The notes: a model not told the origin generated them from the sequence alone. Numbered from the stretch's first letter, positions 1 through 8,022 are shown. The stretch is DNA of 64,000 nt from CAYSBE01 sp046309355 (GCA_046309355.1 JBKCPL010000023.1:24097-88096); one strand, 5' to 3'. A program made the numbers and translations.

Positions 1-2
1 CA

Positions 3-473
3 TCACCCAACTTGCGAACTATGACTGCTATTTATCTGTATCCAACATTATGCTTTTTGGAAGGTACCAGCTATAGTCTTGGGCGCGGAACAGATTGGCC
101 CTTTGAATGTGCCGGAAAACCCGGATTAAAGTATGGAAATTTTGAATTTACACCCGTGCCGTTAAAAGGCGTTGCAGATAATCCACCCTACGCCAATACA
201 CCCTGTCGCGGAATTCGTTACAGCGAGCTAATAGACTCAACATTTTTCACAAAACCTCGACTACTGCTAAATGTATTGCTACAACTTTATACCCGAGATA
301 ATGATACAGCTTCCTTCTTCACACCTTTTTTTGACAAGCTGGCAGGCAACAACACATTCAGACAACAACTTTCAATCGGTATTGATGAACTCACTATTCG
401 AGGCAGCTGGGCAAGCGGATTGAGTCAGTATATGAAGACGCGTAAAAAGTATTTAATTTACAGTGATAAATGA
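3..473 (+). CDS. NamZ-like exo-beta-N-acetylmuramidase (DUF1343), C-terminal part
   Basis: This is the 3' end of a gene that begins before the window. The visible reading frame opens with a proline-asparagine stretch followed by LYPTLCFLEGT and the motif SLGRGTDWPFE, a pattern typical of the DUF1343 family, whose characterised members (NamZ) remove terminal N-acetylmuramic acid from peptidoglycan fragments. The remaining part, with CRGIRY and the IDELTIRG region near the end, fits the C-terminal domain. The stop overlaps the next start by four bases (ATGA), so it is probably co-transcribed with ccmB. The active-site half lies outside the window, so activity cannot be judged here. Confidence 0.8.
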   Translation, partial: SPNLRTMTAIYLYPTLCFLEGTSYSLGRGTDWPFECAGKPGLKYGNFEFTPVPLKGVADNPPYANTPCRGIRYSELIDSTFFTKPRLLLNVLLQLYTRDNDTASFFTPFFDKLAGNNTFRQQLSIGIDELTIRGSWASGLSQYMKTRKKYLIYSDK

Positions 474-1123
474 TACGTCAAATACAGATACTGTTACTTA
501 AAGAAATGACTTATGAATGGCGGCAGAAGTATGCTATAAACGGCATATTGCTTCAGGTTGTTGCCATGATTTTTGTTGTTTTCCTAACCTTAAAAATAGT
601 TAATGCACCCACCTGGAATGCCGTATTCTGGATTCTTTTGGTATTCAGTTCTGTAAATGCCATAGCCAAAAGTTTTATCGCGGAAAGCAAGGGCAGCCAC
701 CTATACAACTATGGACTATTGAAACCCAGAGTAATGCTTTTATCCAGACTTATTTACAATGCCCTGCTCATGTGTGTGATTATTACAATTACTCTTTTAG
801 TATACTGGCTCCTTATGGGTCAGCATGCGCAACACATTTGGACCTATCTGCTTTGTGTGATTTTGGGAGGAATAGGGTTCTCATCCATTTTCACCATGAT
901 ATCGGCCATTTCATCAAAGGCAAATAACAGCCATACGGTAATGACCATTTTAAGCTTTCCATTACTTATCCCTATGATTATGGTAGCTAGCAAGGCAGGT
1001 AAAAAGGCTGTTGATGGGCTAGATTTCGCATTGATTTTACCCGACCTTGCAGTTCTGTGTTCATTAATCGTTCTGGTAGTCGTGCTGGCATTGCTATTAT
1101 TTCCATTTCTTTGGCGCGATTGA
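470..1123 (+). CDS. ccmB: Heme exporter subunit CcmB
   Basis: The 217-residue protein has about six hydrophobic segments and the usual length of CcmB, the membrane permease that works with the ATPase CcmA in cytochrome c maturation. The N-terminal KEMTYEWRQKYAINGILLQ and the SFIAESKGS stretch after the second membrane segment resemble Bacteroidota CcmB proteins. It overlaps the upstream muramidase gene by four bases and lies 14 bases before fmt. No ccmA is in view. The call rests on membrane topology and these short motifs, so another ABC-2-like permease is possible but less likely. Confidence 0.75.
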   Translation: MIRQIQILLLKEMTYEWRQKYAINGILLQVVAMIFVVFLTLKIVNAPTWNAVFWILLVFSSVNAIAKSFIAESKGSHLYNYGLLKPRVMLLSRLIYNALLMCVIITITLLVYWLLMGQHAQHIWTYLLCVILGGIGFSSIFTMISAISSKANNSHTVMTILSFPLLIPMIMVASKAGKKAVDGLDFALILPDLAVLCSLIVLVVVLALLLFPFLWRD

Positions 1124-1137
1124 GAGGTACTGAACAT

Positions 1138-2064
1138 ATGGATAAACTACGAATTTTATTTTTTGGCACTCCCGATTTTGCTGTCGCATCGCTTGAAAAA
1201 TTAGTAACCAACGGCATGAACATAGTGGCTGTAGTAACAGCACCCGACAGGCCTGCAGGCAGGGGTTTGCACATAATGGAATCGCCTGTAAAGCGTTTCG
1301 CATTAAAGCATAATTTGCCTGTACTACAACCTACCAACCTGAAAAACTCAGATTTTATTGAGCAGTTGCGATCATTCAATGCCGATGTACAAGTGGTTAT
1401 TGCCTTCCGAATGCTGCCTGAAATAGTATGGAACATGCCTCGTTTAGGAACTATAAACCTGCATGCATCACTTTTGCCCCAATACAGAGGAGCTGCTCCT
1501 ATAAACTGGGCGATTATAAACGGGGAAAAAACTACCGGAGTTACTACCTTTAAACTTAAACACGAGGTTGACACAGGAAATATTCTTGAACAAAAACAAA
1601 TTCATATTGACGCAGATGATGATGCGGGTACTCTGCACGACAGGCTTATGCGAGAGGGAGCTAGTTTAATGTTGGATACCATTCAGCATATTCAAAACGG
1701 AGAGTATAAGGAAACTCCACAACCAACATCCGAGCATATTCGCTTTGCCCCAAAAATTCATACCGAAGATTGTATCATAGACTGGCATCATTCAGGAACG
1801 GACATTGTCAATAGAATACGAGGTCTTAGTCCTTATCCTGGGGCTGTAACCCGAATCAAGTCAAAGCTTTTTAAGCTATATAAGGCAAAATTTAACCCTC
1901 AAAACGTTGTTGACTCCCAAATTGGAACTATATTGGCACAAAATAATAGCCTCTTTATAGTGTGTAAAGATGGCCTCGTAGAAATTTTGCAATTGCAGAT
2001 GGAGGGAAAAAAACGCATGGAAACAGGCGAATTTTTAAGAGGTCACAAACAACTTATACCCTAA
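1138..2064 (+). CDS. fmt: Methionyl-tRNA formyltransferase
   Basis: The enzyme formylates the methionine on initiator tRNA using 10-formyl-tetrahydrofolate. The 308-residue product starts with the expected ILFFGTPDFA and carries the catalytic block NLHASLLPQYRGAAP, in which the Asn, His and a downstream Asp (HEVDTG) form the hydrolase-fold active site. The C-terminal half holds the tRNA-binding domain. The frame is open further upstream, but the ATG at 1138 gives the normal family N-terminus and avoids overlap with ccmB. The folate-supplying enzyme Fhs is encoded near the end of the window. Confidence 0.96.
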   Translation: MDKLRILFFGTPDFAVASLEKLVTNGMNIVAVVTAPDRPAGRGLHIMESPVKRFALKHNLPVLQPTNLKNSDFIEQLRSFNADVQVVIAFRMLPEIVWNMPRLGTINLHASLLPQYRGAAPINWAIINGEKTTGVTTFKLKHEVDTGNILEQKQIHIDADDDAGTLHDRLMREGASLMLDTIQHIQNGEYKETPQPTSEHIRFAPKIHTEDCIIDWHHSGTDIVNRIRGLSPYPGAVTRIKSKLFKLYKAKFNPQNVVDSQIGTILAQNNSLFIVCKDGLVEILQLQMEGKKRMETGEFLRGHKQLIP

Positions 2065-2107
2065 TTCGGCTATTTATACCTGTAATCACACACGAAGTAA
2101 AAGTTGA

Positions 2108-2139
2108 TTTGATATATTAAATTTATTAATCTACTTTCG
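2108..2139 (+). promoter_or_regulatory. Bacteroidota-type promoter for the PID-CTERM gene
   Basis: A TTTG at 2108-2111 is followed, 20 bases later, by TACTTTCG at 2132-2139, close to the Bacteroidota consensus TTTG-N19-TAnnTTTG. The start codon of the small sorting-tail protein lies 20 bases downstream. This would separate the exosortase locus from fmt. Confidence 0.55.
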
Positions 2140-2158
2140 TGCAATCAAGAAATAAATA

Positions 2159-2341
2159 ATGAAAAAACTGTTTCTACTCATAGTTTGTTTATTTACCTTA
2201 CAGCTTGTCAAGTCGCAGCCTGACACCCCTCCGGGCGATTTTATTGACACTGACCCCGAGCTACCGGTTGATGGTGCTGTGGGACTTTTACTGGCTGCCG
2301 GATTAGGATATGGAGTAAAGAAGCTCAGAAATAAAAAATAA
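2159..2341 (+). CDS. Minimal PID-CTERM sorting-tail protein
   Basis: The product has 60 residues and three parts. Residues 1-19 form a signal peptide (MKKLFLLIVCLFTLQLVKS). Residues 20-35 are a short acidic, proline-rich linker with five acidic residues. Residues 36-60 are a tail with the motif PVDGAVG, a glycine/alanine/leucine-rich membrane segment and a basic end (KKLRNKK), which is the architecture of the PID-CTERM exosortase target signal. No room remains for a folded domain, so processing would release a peptide of roughly 15-20 residues. The exosortase gene starts 50 bases downstream beyond a terminator-like hairpin. I infer it is the dedicated substrate. Confidence 0.7.
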   Translation: MKKLFLLIVCLFTLQLVKSQPDTPPGDFIDTDPELPVDGAVGLLLAAGLGYGVKKLRNKK

Positions 2342-2361
2342 TTATCAACATCTTATATTTG

Positions 2362-2391
2362 AAAGGAAGTTTTTTAAAACTTCCTTTTTTT
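2362..2391 (+). terminator. Rho-independent terminator or attenuator between target and exosortase
   Basis: A perfect 12-base inverted repeat (AAAGGAAGTTTT and AAAACTTCCTTT, two-base gap) is followed by four further T residues, ending directly at the ATG of the exosortase gene. The stem is AT-rich but has the classical hairpin plus T-run form. It probably makes the small target gene more highly expressed than the downstream enzyme. Confidence 0.7.
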
Positions 2392-2928
2392 ATGCGCTTA
2401 GCAAAACCACTCATTCGATTTCTGACTATTATGGGTACACTATCCATTATCTGGTTTGTGGTGTACGAATTTAGCCTAAAAGCTAACGGTAAGCTTGATA
2501 AGTATATTACCGTGCATGTAACTGAATACGTGTGTTTTATGCTTAATGTAAGTGGCTATGAAACCTATTATAAAACTACACTCCGACTGGGTGAAGCATA
2601 TATTTATTTTGTGCCGAAAATTAAACCTGTTGTGCGAATGGGAGCGTCATGCAACGGCCTGGAATTATTTGTCCTATTTATATTTTTTGTAGTATCCTAT
2701 CCGGGCAGATGGATGTATAAAATTCCTTACCTTATATCGGGCCTCTTGGTTATTGACATCATTAATATTTTACGTTCGTACTGGCTTACGCTGATGGCCT
2801 ATAACCGCTATCCCTACTTCGATTTGTTTCACCGGTACATATTTATAGCAATGATATACGGAGCAGTTTTCGGACTGTGGATGCTATGGGCTAACTATTT
2901 CAGTAAAAAGGGATATGAAAATGCATAA
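2392..2928 (+). CDS. Exosortase/archaeosortase family transpeptidase
   Basis: The 178-residue membrane protein has about five membrane segments and the three conserved residues of the exosortase/archaeosortase family in order: Cys87 in GASCNGLE, Arg128 in NILRSYW and His147 in DLFHRY. Exosortases are thought to cleave a C-terminal tail at the outer face of the inner membrane and transfer the protein to an anchor. An in-frame TTG at 2359 would add 11 residues encoded by the terminator hairpin, so the ATG at 2392 is preferred. The next gene overlaps by 14 bases. The protein is short for the superfamily, as is usual for Bacteroidota forms. The named subfamily (XrtX, XrtY or other) was not determined. 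Confidence 0.8.
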   Translation: MRLAKPLIRFLTIMGTLSIIWFVVYEFSLKANGKLDKYITVHVTEYVCFMLNVSGYETYYKTTLRLGEAYIYFVPKIKPVVRMGASCNGLELFVLFIFFVVSYPGRWMYKIPYLISGLLVIDIINILRSYWLTLMAYNRYPYFDLFHRYIFIAMIYGAVFGLWMLWANYFSKKGYENA

Positions 2929-3361
2929 CCGCACAGTTGCTTACTTGTTATTGCTCGTCCTTTTTATATTGGGGCTATTCAAAGACAAAATAACACCCGA
3001 CTACCTAAACTCCCCGGTTGCTTTTTTCCTGAATCCCAATCACAAGCACTATTTGGGTGTTCTTCATTCGCATCTGTTATTGCCTCAATTTTGGCTAAAA
3101 GCATATCTGTTTACGGTAGCGTTTTGTATCGTTCCTTACTTTATCATTAAACTACTCTATTCCACGCAATATGCTTGCTACACGCTTTATCTGCTGATTG
3201 CGCTTGCCGTAGCCCAGTACAGCATAGTATGGCTTGAAAATACTGAACTAAATGTGCATGTTTTACCCAAGATAAACCGCTACCTGCACTCTCCGTTTAT
3301 TACCTTATTTCTTATAGCAGCATTAACCCTCTACAAAAATGCAGATACTGAGCATTCCTGA
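2915..3361 (+). CDS. Exosortase-associated small membrane protein
   Basis: The 148-residue protein has about four hydrophobic segments and no recognised catalytic motif. It overlaps the exosortase gene by 14 bases and the next gene by 23 bases, so translation is probably coupled in a tight three-gene unit. Its size and place resemble the small membrane proteins encoded beside Bacteroidota exosortases, but I assign the association only from position. A second ATG two codons in (2921) could be the real start. Confidence 0.6.
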   Translation: MKMHNRTVAYLLLLVLFILGLFKDKITPDYLNSPVAFFLNPNHKHYLGVLHSHLLLPQFWLKAYLFTVAFCIVPYFIIKLLYSTQYACYTLYLLIALAVAQYSIVWLENTELNVHVLPKINRYLHSPFITLFLIAALTLYKNADTEHS

Positions 3362-5051
3362 TCGGCTGTATGAATATTTAACAAACGAGAATAAACCTGA
3401 AAAAGGATTTACGCTGGGTTTATTCAGAATTGTATTTGCTGCTCAGCTGTTGCTATGGGCCTATCATACGCATGTATACAAAGCCTTGCTCTTCGATTCG
3501 GTAGCAGGAATTAGTAAAAGTGTTTTTCCTTTCAATGTTTTGCTGTTTCTGTGGATATGTGCACTCTCCTGCATACTTATAGGGCTTTACACTCATTTTG
3601 CTGCGGTAGCCAATTATGTATGCATCATACTTATATCTGAAGTGTATGTTCGAAACGGTGTAGGTTCGTATTACGATGATGTGATGAAAATGGGTAGCAT
3701 CTTACTTATAACTCTTCCTACGAATGCACGGTTTTCTATTGACTCCATTCTTTTTCCTGCCTTACGAAACCAATGCACTAAACTTCACTATGTAGCAAGC
3801 TGGATTTTGCTATTCGGACTTATGTACTTCATGTCAGGTAGTAGCAAAGTACTTTCACCGGTATGGCAAAAGGGACTTGGATTATGGACACCTCTTAGTA
3901 TGCCCTATTGGAGGTACACTACCTGGCTTGACGGAATACAGGACATTAAGTGGTTAATGATGGTATTAAATTATGCTGTTATAGCATGGGAAATTGGCTT
4001 CGTATTTCTTTTATTCAGTAAGCGATGGCAAAAGGTCGCTATACTAGCCGGCATGTTGTTTCACCTCGCTATCGCTGCATGTTTTTATTTCCCTCAAACT
4101 GCACTGAGCTGCGCAGCGTGTTATGTGCTGTTTATACCTGACCACTTCTGGGAGAAGCTGTATGTAGCGATAAGTACATCAAAAAAAATTACCGTGTTTG
4201 TACCCGATACTCCTTTATCTGCCAGGTATTTTCAGTTCATCAAGTCGCTTGACTTTCGCAACAAATTTATTCCTGCATACGATGCATATGAAGCTGATTT
4301 GATATTAAATAGCCGTCATGCTGTCGGAACTGCTCTGTCAGCCTATGTAGTATACAAACCGCTTTCGTGGTGGCTGTACACTAAAGTTCAATCCGGCACC
4401 GCAATACCAGCAAAACAACAGATGGCACCTTACTTCCGGTTAAGTCAGCAAAATCTGGCACGTTTTGTTCTGCTGATTATTGGATTGTACGGTTTCTACC
4501 TCTGCGCATTTGTATACAGCAAATGGCGGCACCAAACCGATGAAGTGAAATCACCAACAACCTCATCCTATAGAGAAAGAGGTTTTAAGCTTACACCATT
4601 ATCGATATGCCGCACCTTTTTAGGTATAAACAGCAAAGCCGTATTTACGGACAAGGCAATGATGGCAAAACGTAGCTGTTATGCTATAACTTACCTACAA
4701 AATGGAAGAAGTTACTGGCTTCCTATGTTAAACCATCAGGGAATTGTAAGTCCGGATACAGACAAGCAGGGCAGCTGGTGGAAACTGCATCACTTTGCCA
4801 TTACAGAGTCTCAAGAAGGATTAAATGAGCAAAACCTGATTAGAAATAGTGTGTATTTGTTACGTAAACAAGGGATTAACCTTCAGTCTACCCACTTCCG
4901 AGTACTTGAACGTCAGTATGTTCCACCTGATAAATTTGAACAGGGATACTATGCCAAAATGTATAAACTGCCCTGGTATACCTGTGGTTTTTTAGTGCCT
5001 GATAAGAATTTACTTCGGTTTATTCCTGCACGCTCCCACAAATCTGAATGA
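3339..5051 (+). CDS. HTTM-domain (vitamin K gamma-carboxylase-like) membrane protein
   Basis: The first 300 or so residues have about eight membrane segments with the layout of the HTTM domain, which is related to vitamin K-dependent gamma-carboxylase: GLFRIVFAAQLL near the start, then VYVRNGVGSYYDDVMK and YFMSGSSKVLSPVWQKG. A soluble stretch near residues 280-350 loosely resembles a DCC1-type thioredoxin-like domain but lacks its CxxC. One more membrane segment near residue 385 leads to a C-terminal domain of about 170 residues that I do not recognise. The gene overlaps the upstream small membrane protein and ends the exosortase locus. Its reaction is unknown; action on the sorted peptide is only a hypothesis. 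Confidence 0.65.
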   Translation: MQILSIPDRLYEYLTNENKPEKGFTLGLFRIVFAAQLLLWAYHTHVYKALLFDSVAGISKSVFPFNVLLFLWICALSCILIGLYTHFAAVANYVCIILISEVYVRNGVGSYYDDVMKMGSILLITLPTNARFSIDSILFPALRNQCTKLHYVASWILLFGLMYFMSGSSKVLSPVWQKGLGLWTPLSMPYWRYTTWLDGIQDIKWLMMVLNYAVIAWEIGFVFLLFSKRWQKVAILAGMLFHLAIAACFYFPQTALSCAACYVLFIPDHFWEKLYVAISTSKKITVFVPDTPLSARYFQFIKSLDFRNKFIPAYDAYEADLILNSRHAVGTALSAYVVYKPLSWWLYTKVQSGTAIPAKQQMAPYFRLSQQNLARFVLLIIGLYGFYLCAFVYSKWRHQTDEVKSPTTSSYRERGFKLTPLSICRTFLGINSKAVFTDKAMMAKRSCYAITYLQNGRSYWLPMLNHQGIVSPDTDKQGSWWKLHHFAITESQEGLNEQNLIRNSVYLLRKQGINLQSTHFRVLERQYVPPDKFEQGYYAKMYKLPWYTCGFLVPDKNLLRFIPARSHKSE

Positions 5052-5125
5052 TAATCAGCAAATTTCATTAAAATTCCTTTTGCAGATAGTGTAATATGCC
5101 TTATACTTGCAGGCTTTTTTAAGCG

Positions 5126-5132
5126 AAAGGAG
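5126..5132 (+). promoter_or_regulatory. Shine-Dalgarno-like site selecting the rpsA TTG start
   Basis: AAAGGAG lies ten bases before the TTG at 5143. Clear Shine-Dalgarno sequences are uncommon in Bacteroidota, so this one supports the TTG as the real start over the in-frame TTG at 5107. Confidence 0.5.
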
Positions 5133-5142
5133 AATTAAACAT

Positions 5143-6948
5143 TTGACAAACGAAAACCAACACTTAACACCTTCAGCCCCTGCGGCTGATTTCGACTGGA
5201 GCATGGACAAAGAGGGCTTCAGCAAGTACTCAAACGAAGAGCAGGCAAATCTGGAAAGCCTGTACGAACAAACACTCAGCACCATTGCAGAGCGTGAAAT
5301 CGTAAAAGGAACCGTAGTAGGTTTTACAGAAAAAGAGGTCGTATTAAACATCGGATTTAAGTCGGATGGATTAATCCCTAAAACAGAATTCCGTGATATG
5401 CCTGAACTTAAGGCTGGCGATGTGGTAGAAGTACTACTCGAAAACAAGGAAGATCTTAATGGTCAGCTTGTACTATCGCGCAAGAAAGCAATCAGCGAGC
5501 GTGCCTGGGAAAACATCATTAAAGCTCAAGAAAACGATGAAGTTGTAAACGGATACGTAAAAACGCGCACCAAGGGCGGATTGGTCGTTGATGTAATGGG
5601 TATTGATACTTTTCTTCCGGGATCACAAATTGATACCAAGCCAATTAAAGATTATGATATTTACGTAGGTCAAACCATGCCATTTAAAGTGGTTAAGGTA
5701 AACAATGCCTTCAAAAACGTGGTTATATCACACAAAGTGCTTATAGAAGAAGATATTGAGGCACAAAAATCAGACATCCTCTCGAAACTTGAAAAAGGTC
5801 AGGTACTGGAAGGTATGGTTAAAAATATGACTTCATTTGGCGTATTTATTGACCTGGGCGGTGTAGATGGATTATTGCACATTACCGACATATCGTGGGG
5901 TCGTGTTAATCACCCGGAAGAAGTGCTGAAGATGGACCAGAAGATAAATGTGGTGGTGCTTGATTTTGACGATGAGAAAAAACGCATAAGCTTAGGTTTG
6001 AAACAACTTACTTCACATCCATGGGATAGCCTGTCGGAGAAACTGGAAGTTGGTGCTGTAGTGAAAGGAAAAGTAGTAAACATAGCCGATTATGGCGCAT
6101 TTCTAGAAATTGCACCGGGTGTTGAAGGCCTGATTCACGTATCAGAAATGAGCTGGAGCCAGCATCTTCGCAATCCTTCGGATTTCATGAAACTGGGTGA
6201 TGAAATAGAAGCGAAAATACTGACCATTGATAAAGAGGAACGCAAAATGTCTCTCGGTATTAAGCAGCTAAAACCTGATCCATGGTCAAATATTGCTGAA
6301 AAATATCCGGTTGGCTCAAAACATACAGGAGTTGTTCGCAATATGACTAATTATGGCTTATTCCTTGAATTGGAAGAAGGCGTAGATGGGTTAGTTCACG
6401 TAAGCGACCTTAGCTGGACTAAGAAAATTAAACATCCTGCCGAATTTGTGAAGAAAGATCAACCGCTGGAAGTACTTGTTTTGGAAATGGACCTGGAAAA
6501 CCGTAGATTGAGCTTAGGGCACAAGCAACTGGATGAAAACCCATGGGATACATTTGAAACCATATTCACACCGGGTTCGGTACATGAAGGTACTGTATTA
6601 AAGGTAGAAGATAAGAGTGCCATTATTGCATTGCCATACGGAGTTGAAGGATATGCACCTATTAAACAGTTGCAGAAAGAAGACAAGAAAACAGCCAAGG
6701 AAGATGAAGTGTTGTCTTTTAAAGTGACGGAGTTTAATAAAGAAAACAAACGCATAGTAGTATCGCATACTTCGGTATGGAAAGCGGATGCGGAAGAGAA
6801 GAAGGCAGACGAGACTAAGAAAAAAGAAGGCGAAAAAGAAAAAGCGTCCAAAGCAGCCAAAAAACTCAACGACAGCAATGAGAAGTCGACATTTGGTGAT
6901 ATTGATGCCTTGACTGAGTTGAAATCTAAAATGGAAAAAAGTGAGTAA
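5143..6948 (+). CDS. rpsA: 30S ribosomal protein S1
   Basis: S1 is the large RNA-binding protein of the small subunit that helps load mRNA. The 601-residue product has six S1/OB repeats beginning near residues 54, 135, 220, 305, 395 and 480. Repeats three to five are best conserved, with patterns such as GVDGLLHITDISW and GVEGLIHVSEMSW. A lysine/glutamate-rich tail follows. Translation probably begins at the TTG preceded by AAAGGAG, giving an N-terminus MTNENQHL with the DFDW motif typical of this phylum. A strong terminator follows the stop. Confidence 0.95.
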   Translation: MTNENQHLTPSAPAADFDWSMDKEGFSKYSNEEQANLESLYEQTLSTIAEREIVKGTVVGFTEKEVVLNIGFKSDGLIPKTEFRDMPELKAGDVVEVLLENKEDLNGQLVLSRKKAISERAWENIIKAQENDEVVNGYVKTRTKGGLVVDVMGIDTFLPGSQIDTKPIKDYDIYVGQTMPFKVVKVNNAFKNVVISHKVLIEEDIEAQKSDILSKLEKGQVLEGMVKNMTSFGVFIDLGGVDGLLHITDISWGRVNHPEEVLKMDQKINVVVLDFDDEKKRISLGLKQLTSHPWDSLSEKLEVGAVVKGKVVNIADYGAFLEIAPGVEGLIHVSEMSWSQHLRNPSDFMKLGDEIEAKILTIDKEERKMSLGIKQLKPDPWSNIAEKYPVGSKHTGVVRNMTNYGLFLELEEGVDGLVHVSDLSWTKKIKHPAEFVKKDQPLEVLVLEMDLENRRLSLGHKQLDENPWDTFETIFTPGSVHEGTVLKVEDKSAIIALPYGVEGYAPIKQLQKEDKKTAKEDEVLSFKVTEFNKENKRIVVSHTSVWKADAEEKKADETKKKEGEKEKASKAAKKLNDSNEKSTFGDIDALTELKSKMEKSE

Positions 6949-6965
6949 CTCACATTCCCATATTG

Positions 6966-6999
6966 AAAAAATCCCGGCACCTGTGTCGGGATTTTTTTT
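6966..6999 (+). terminator. Rho-independent terminator after rpsA
   Basis: The arms AATCCCGGCAC and GTGTCGGGATT pair with one G-T wobble around a four-base loop, with an A-run before and a T-run after. It sits 17 bases after the rpsA stop and before the EVE-domain gene. Confidence 0.9.
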
Positions 7000-7025
7000 G
7001 CTCAAAAAGTTTAAGTTTGAACACA

Positions 7026-7433
7026 ATGAAACATTGGTTAGTAAAATCCGAGCCCTTCAAGTATAGCTGGGAACAATTCGTAAAAGACAAACGTACCTTC
7101 TGGGATGGTGTTAGAAACTATCAGGCCAGAAACAGTTTAAAGGCCATGAAGAAAGGCGACCTAGTGATGTGGTATCACAGCAATGAGGGCAAAGAAGTAG
7201 TAGGCATAGCTAAAGTAGCAAAAGAGTTTTACCAAGACCCCACAACTGATGATCCGAATTGGGTAGTAGTAGATTTGGTACCGTTTAAGAAACTAAAGAA
7301 AGCAGTAAGTCTGGAACAGATCAAAAACGATAAAAGACTTTCAGAAATAGGACTTATACGGCAAGGACGACTCAGCGTAATGCCGCTAAAACAAACCGAA
7401 TTTGACACCCTACTAGCACTATCCGAAACATGA
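7026..7433 (+). CDS. EVE-domain protein
   Basis: The 135-residue protein is a single EVE domain (PUA-like fold): HWLVKSEP at the N-terminus, then FWDGVRNYQARN and GDLVMWYHSN, matching the well-known stand-alone family. EVE domains are thought to bind modified nucleic-acid bases, and related YTH proteins read methylated RNA; the ligand of this form is not known. The ATG at 7026 gives the standard N-terminus, since earlier in-frame codons run through the rpsA terminator. It is followed by the pyrR promoter and seems to be a single-gene unit. Confidence 0.9.
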   Translation: MKHWLVKSEPFKYSWEQFVKDKRTFWDGVRNYQARNSLKAMKKGDLVMWYHSNEGKEVVGIAKVAKEFYQDPTTDDPNWVVVDLVPFKKLKKAVSLEQIKNDKRLSEIGLIRQGRLSVMPLKQTEFDTLLALSET

Positions 7434-7445
7434 TTGAATATTGCA

Positions 7446-7453
7446 TACATTTG
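7446..7453 (+). promoter_or_regulatory. Promoter -7 box for pyrRB
   Basis: TACATTTG matches the Bacteroidota -7 consensus TAnnTTTG and lies 23 bases before the pyrR start codon. I see no clear -33 box and no leader hairpin. Confidence 0.45.
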
Positions 7454-7476
7454 TACAAACACAAACACATCAGCGA

Positions 7477-8022
7477 ATGAACGCAAAGCCGATATTGGAT
7501 AAAAAGAAATTTGCCATTACGATAGATAGGTTGTGTTACGAACTCATCGAAAGGCATGGTGACTTTTCGCAAACTGCGCTCATCGGGTTACAGCCACGAG
7601 GCATATACCTTTCACGTAGAATTCACGAACGCATAAGTCAGTTGCTTAAAAACACCCGGATACTTTACGGTGAACTTGACATTGCATTTTACCGCGATGA
7701 TTTCAGGCGTGGAAACGAACAGATATTGCCCAGTGAACTTAACATGAACTTTAGCGTTGAAGACAAACATATCGTTTTGATAGATGATGTGCTGTACACA
7801 GGACGCACCATCAGGGCAGCACTTGATGCGCTAACTGATTTTGGCCGCCCTGCCAAAGTAGAGCTACTCACACTTATTGATCGCAGATACAGTAGGCATT
7901 TACCCATACAACCCGATTATGTAGGCATGACAGTTGATGCCCGATCGAACGACAAAGTAAAAGTAGAATGGAAAGAAACCTCTAAAGCCGATACAGTTTA
8001 CATCATAACCCCTACCGAATGA
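7477..8022 (+). CDS. pyrR: PyrR, pyrimidine regulator and uracil phosphoribosyltransferase
   Basis: The 181-residue protein has the PRPP-binding loop VLIDDVLYTGRTIRAA and the PyrR-specific core around LQPRGIYLSRRI and ELDIAFYRDD. In Bacillus PyrR binds pyr leader RNA and also makes UMP from uracil and PRPP. It overlaps pyrB by four bases, so the two are coupled. The leader between the promoter box and the start is too short for an anti-terminator stem, so RNA-based control at this site is not evident. The ATG at 7477 gives the expected N-terminus. Confidence 0.92.
   Translation: MNAKPILDKKKFAITIDRLCYELIERHGDFSQTALIGLQPRGIYLSRRIHERISQLLKNTRILYGELDIAFYRDDFRRGNEQILPSELNMNFSVEDKHIVLIDDVLYTGRTIRAALDALTDFGRPAKVELLTLIDRRYSRHLPIQPDYVGMTVDARSNDKVKVEWKETSKADTVYIITPTE

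Noticed and set aside
987..1574. Long open frame on the minus strand across ccmB and fmt
   Set aside because: Its translation has no known motif and lies opposite two well-supported genes; it is a shadow of their codon pattern.
3339..5051. DCC1-type thiol oxidoreductase domain in the HTTM protein
   Set aside because: The likeness is weak and the CxxC motif is absent; it is noted only as a possibility.
6459..7026. Overlapping minus-strand frames opposite the rpsA tail
   Set aside because: They are low-complexity Ser/Phe-rich translations caused by the Lys/Glu-rich S1 tail on the other strand.
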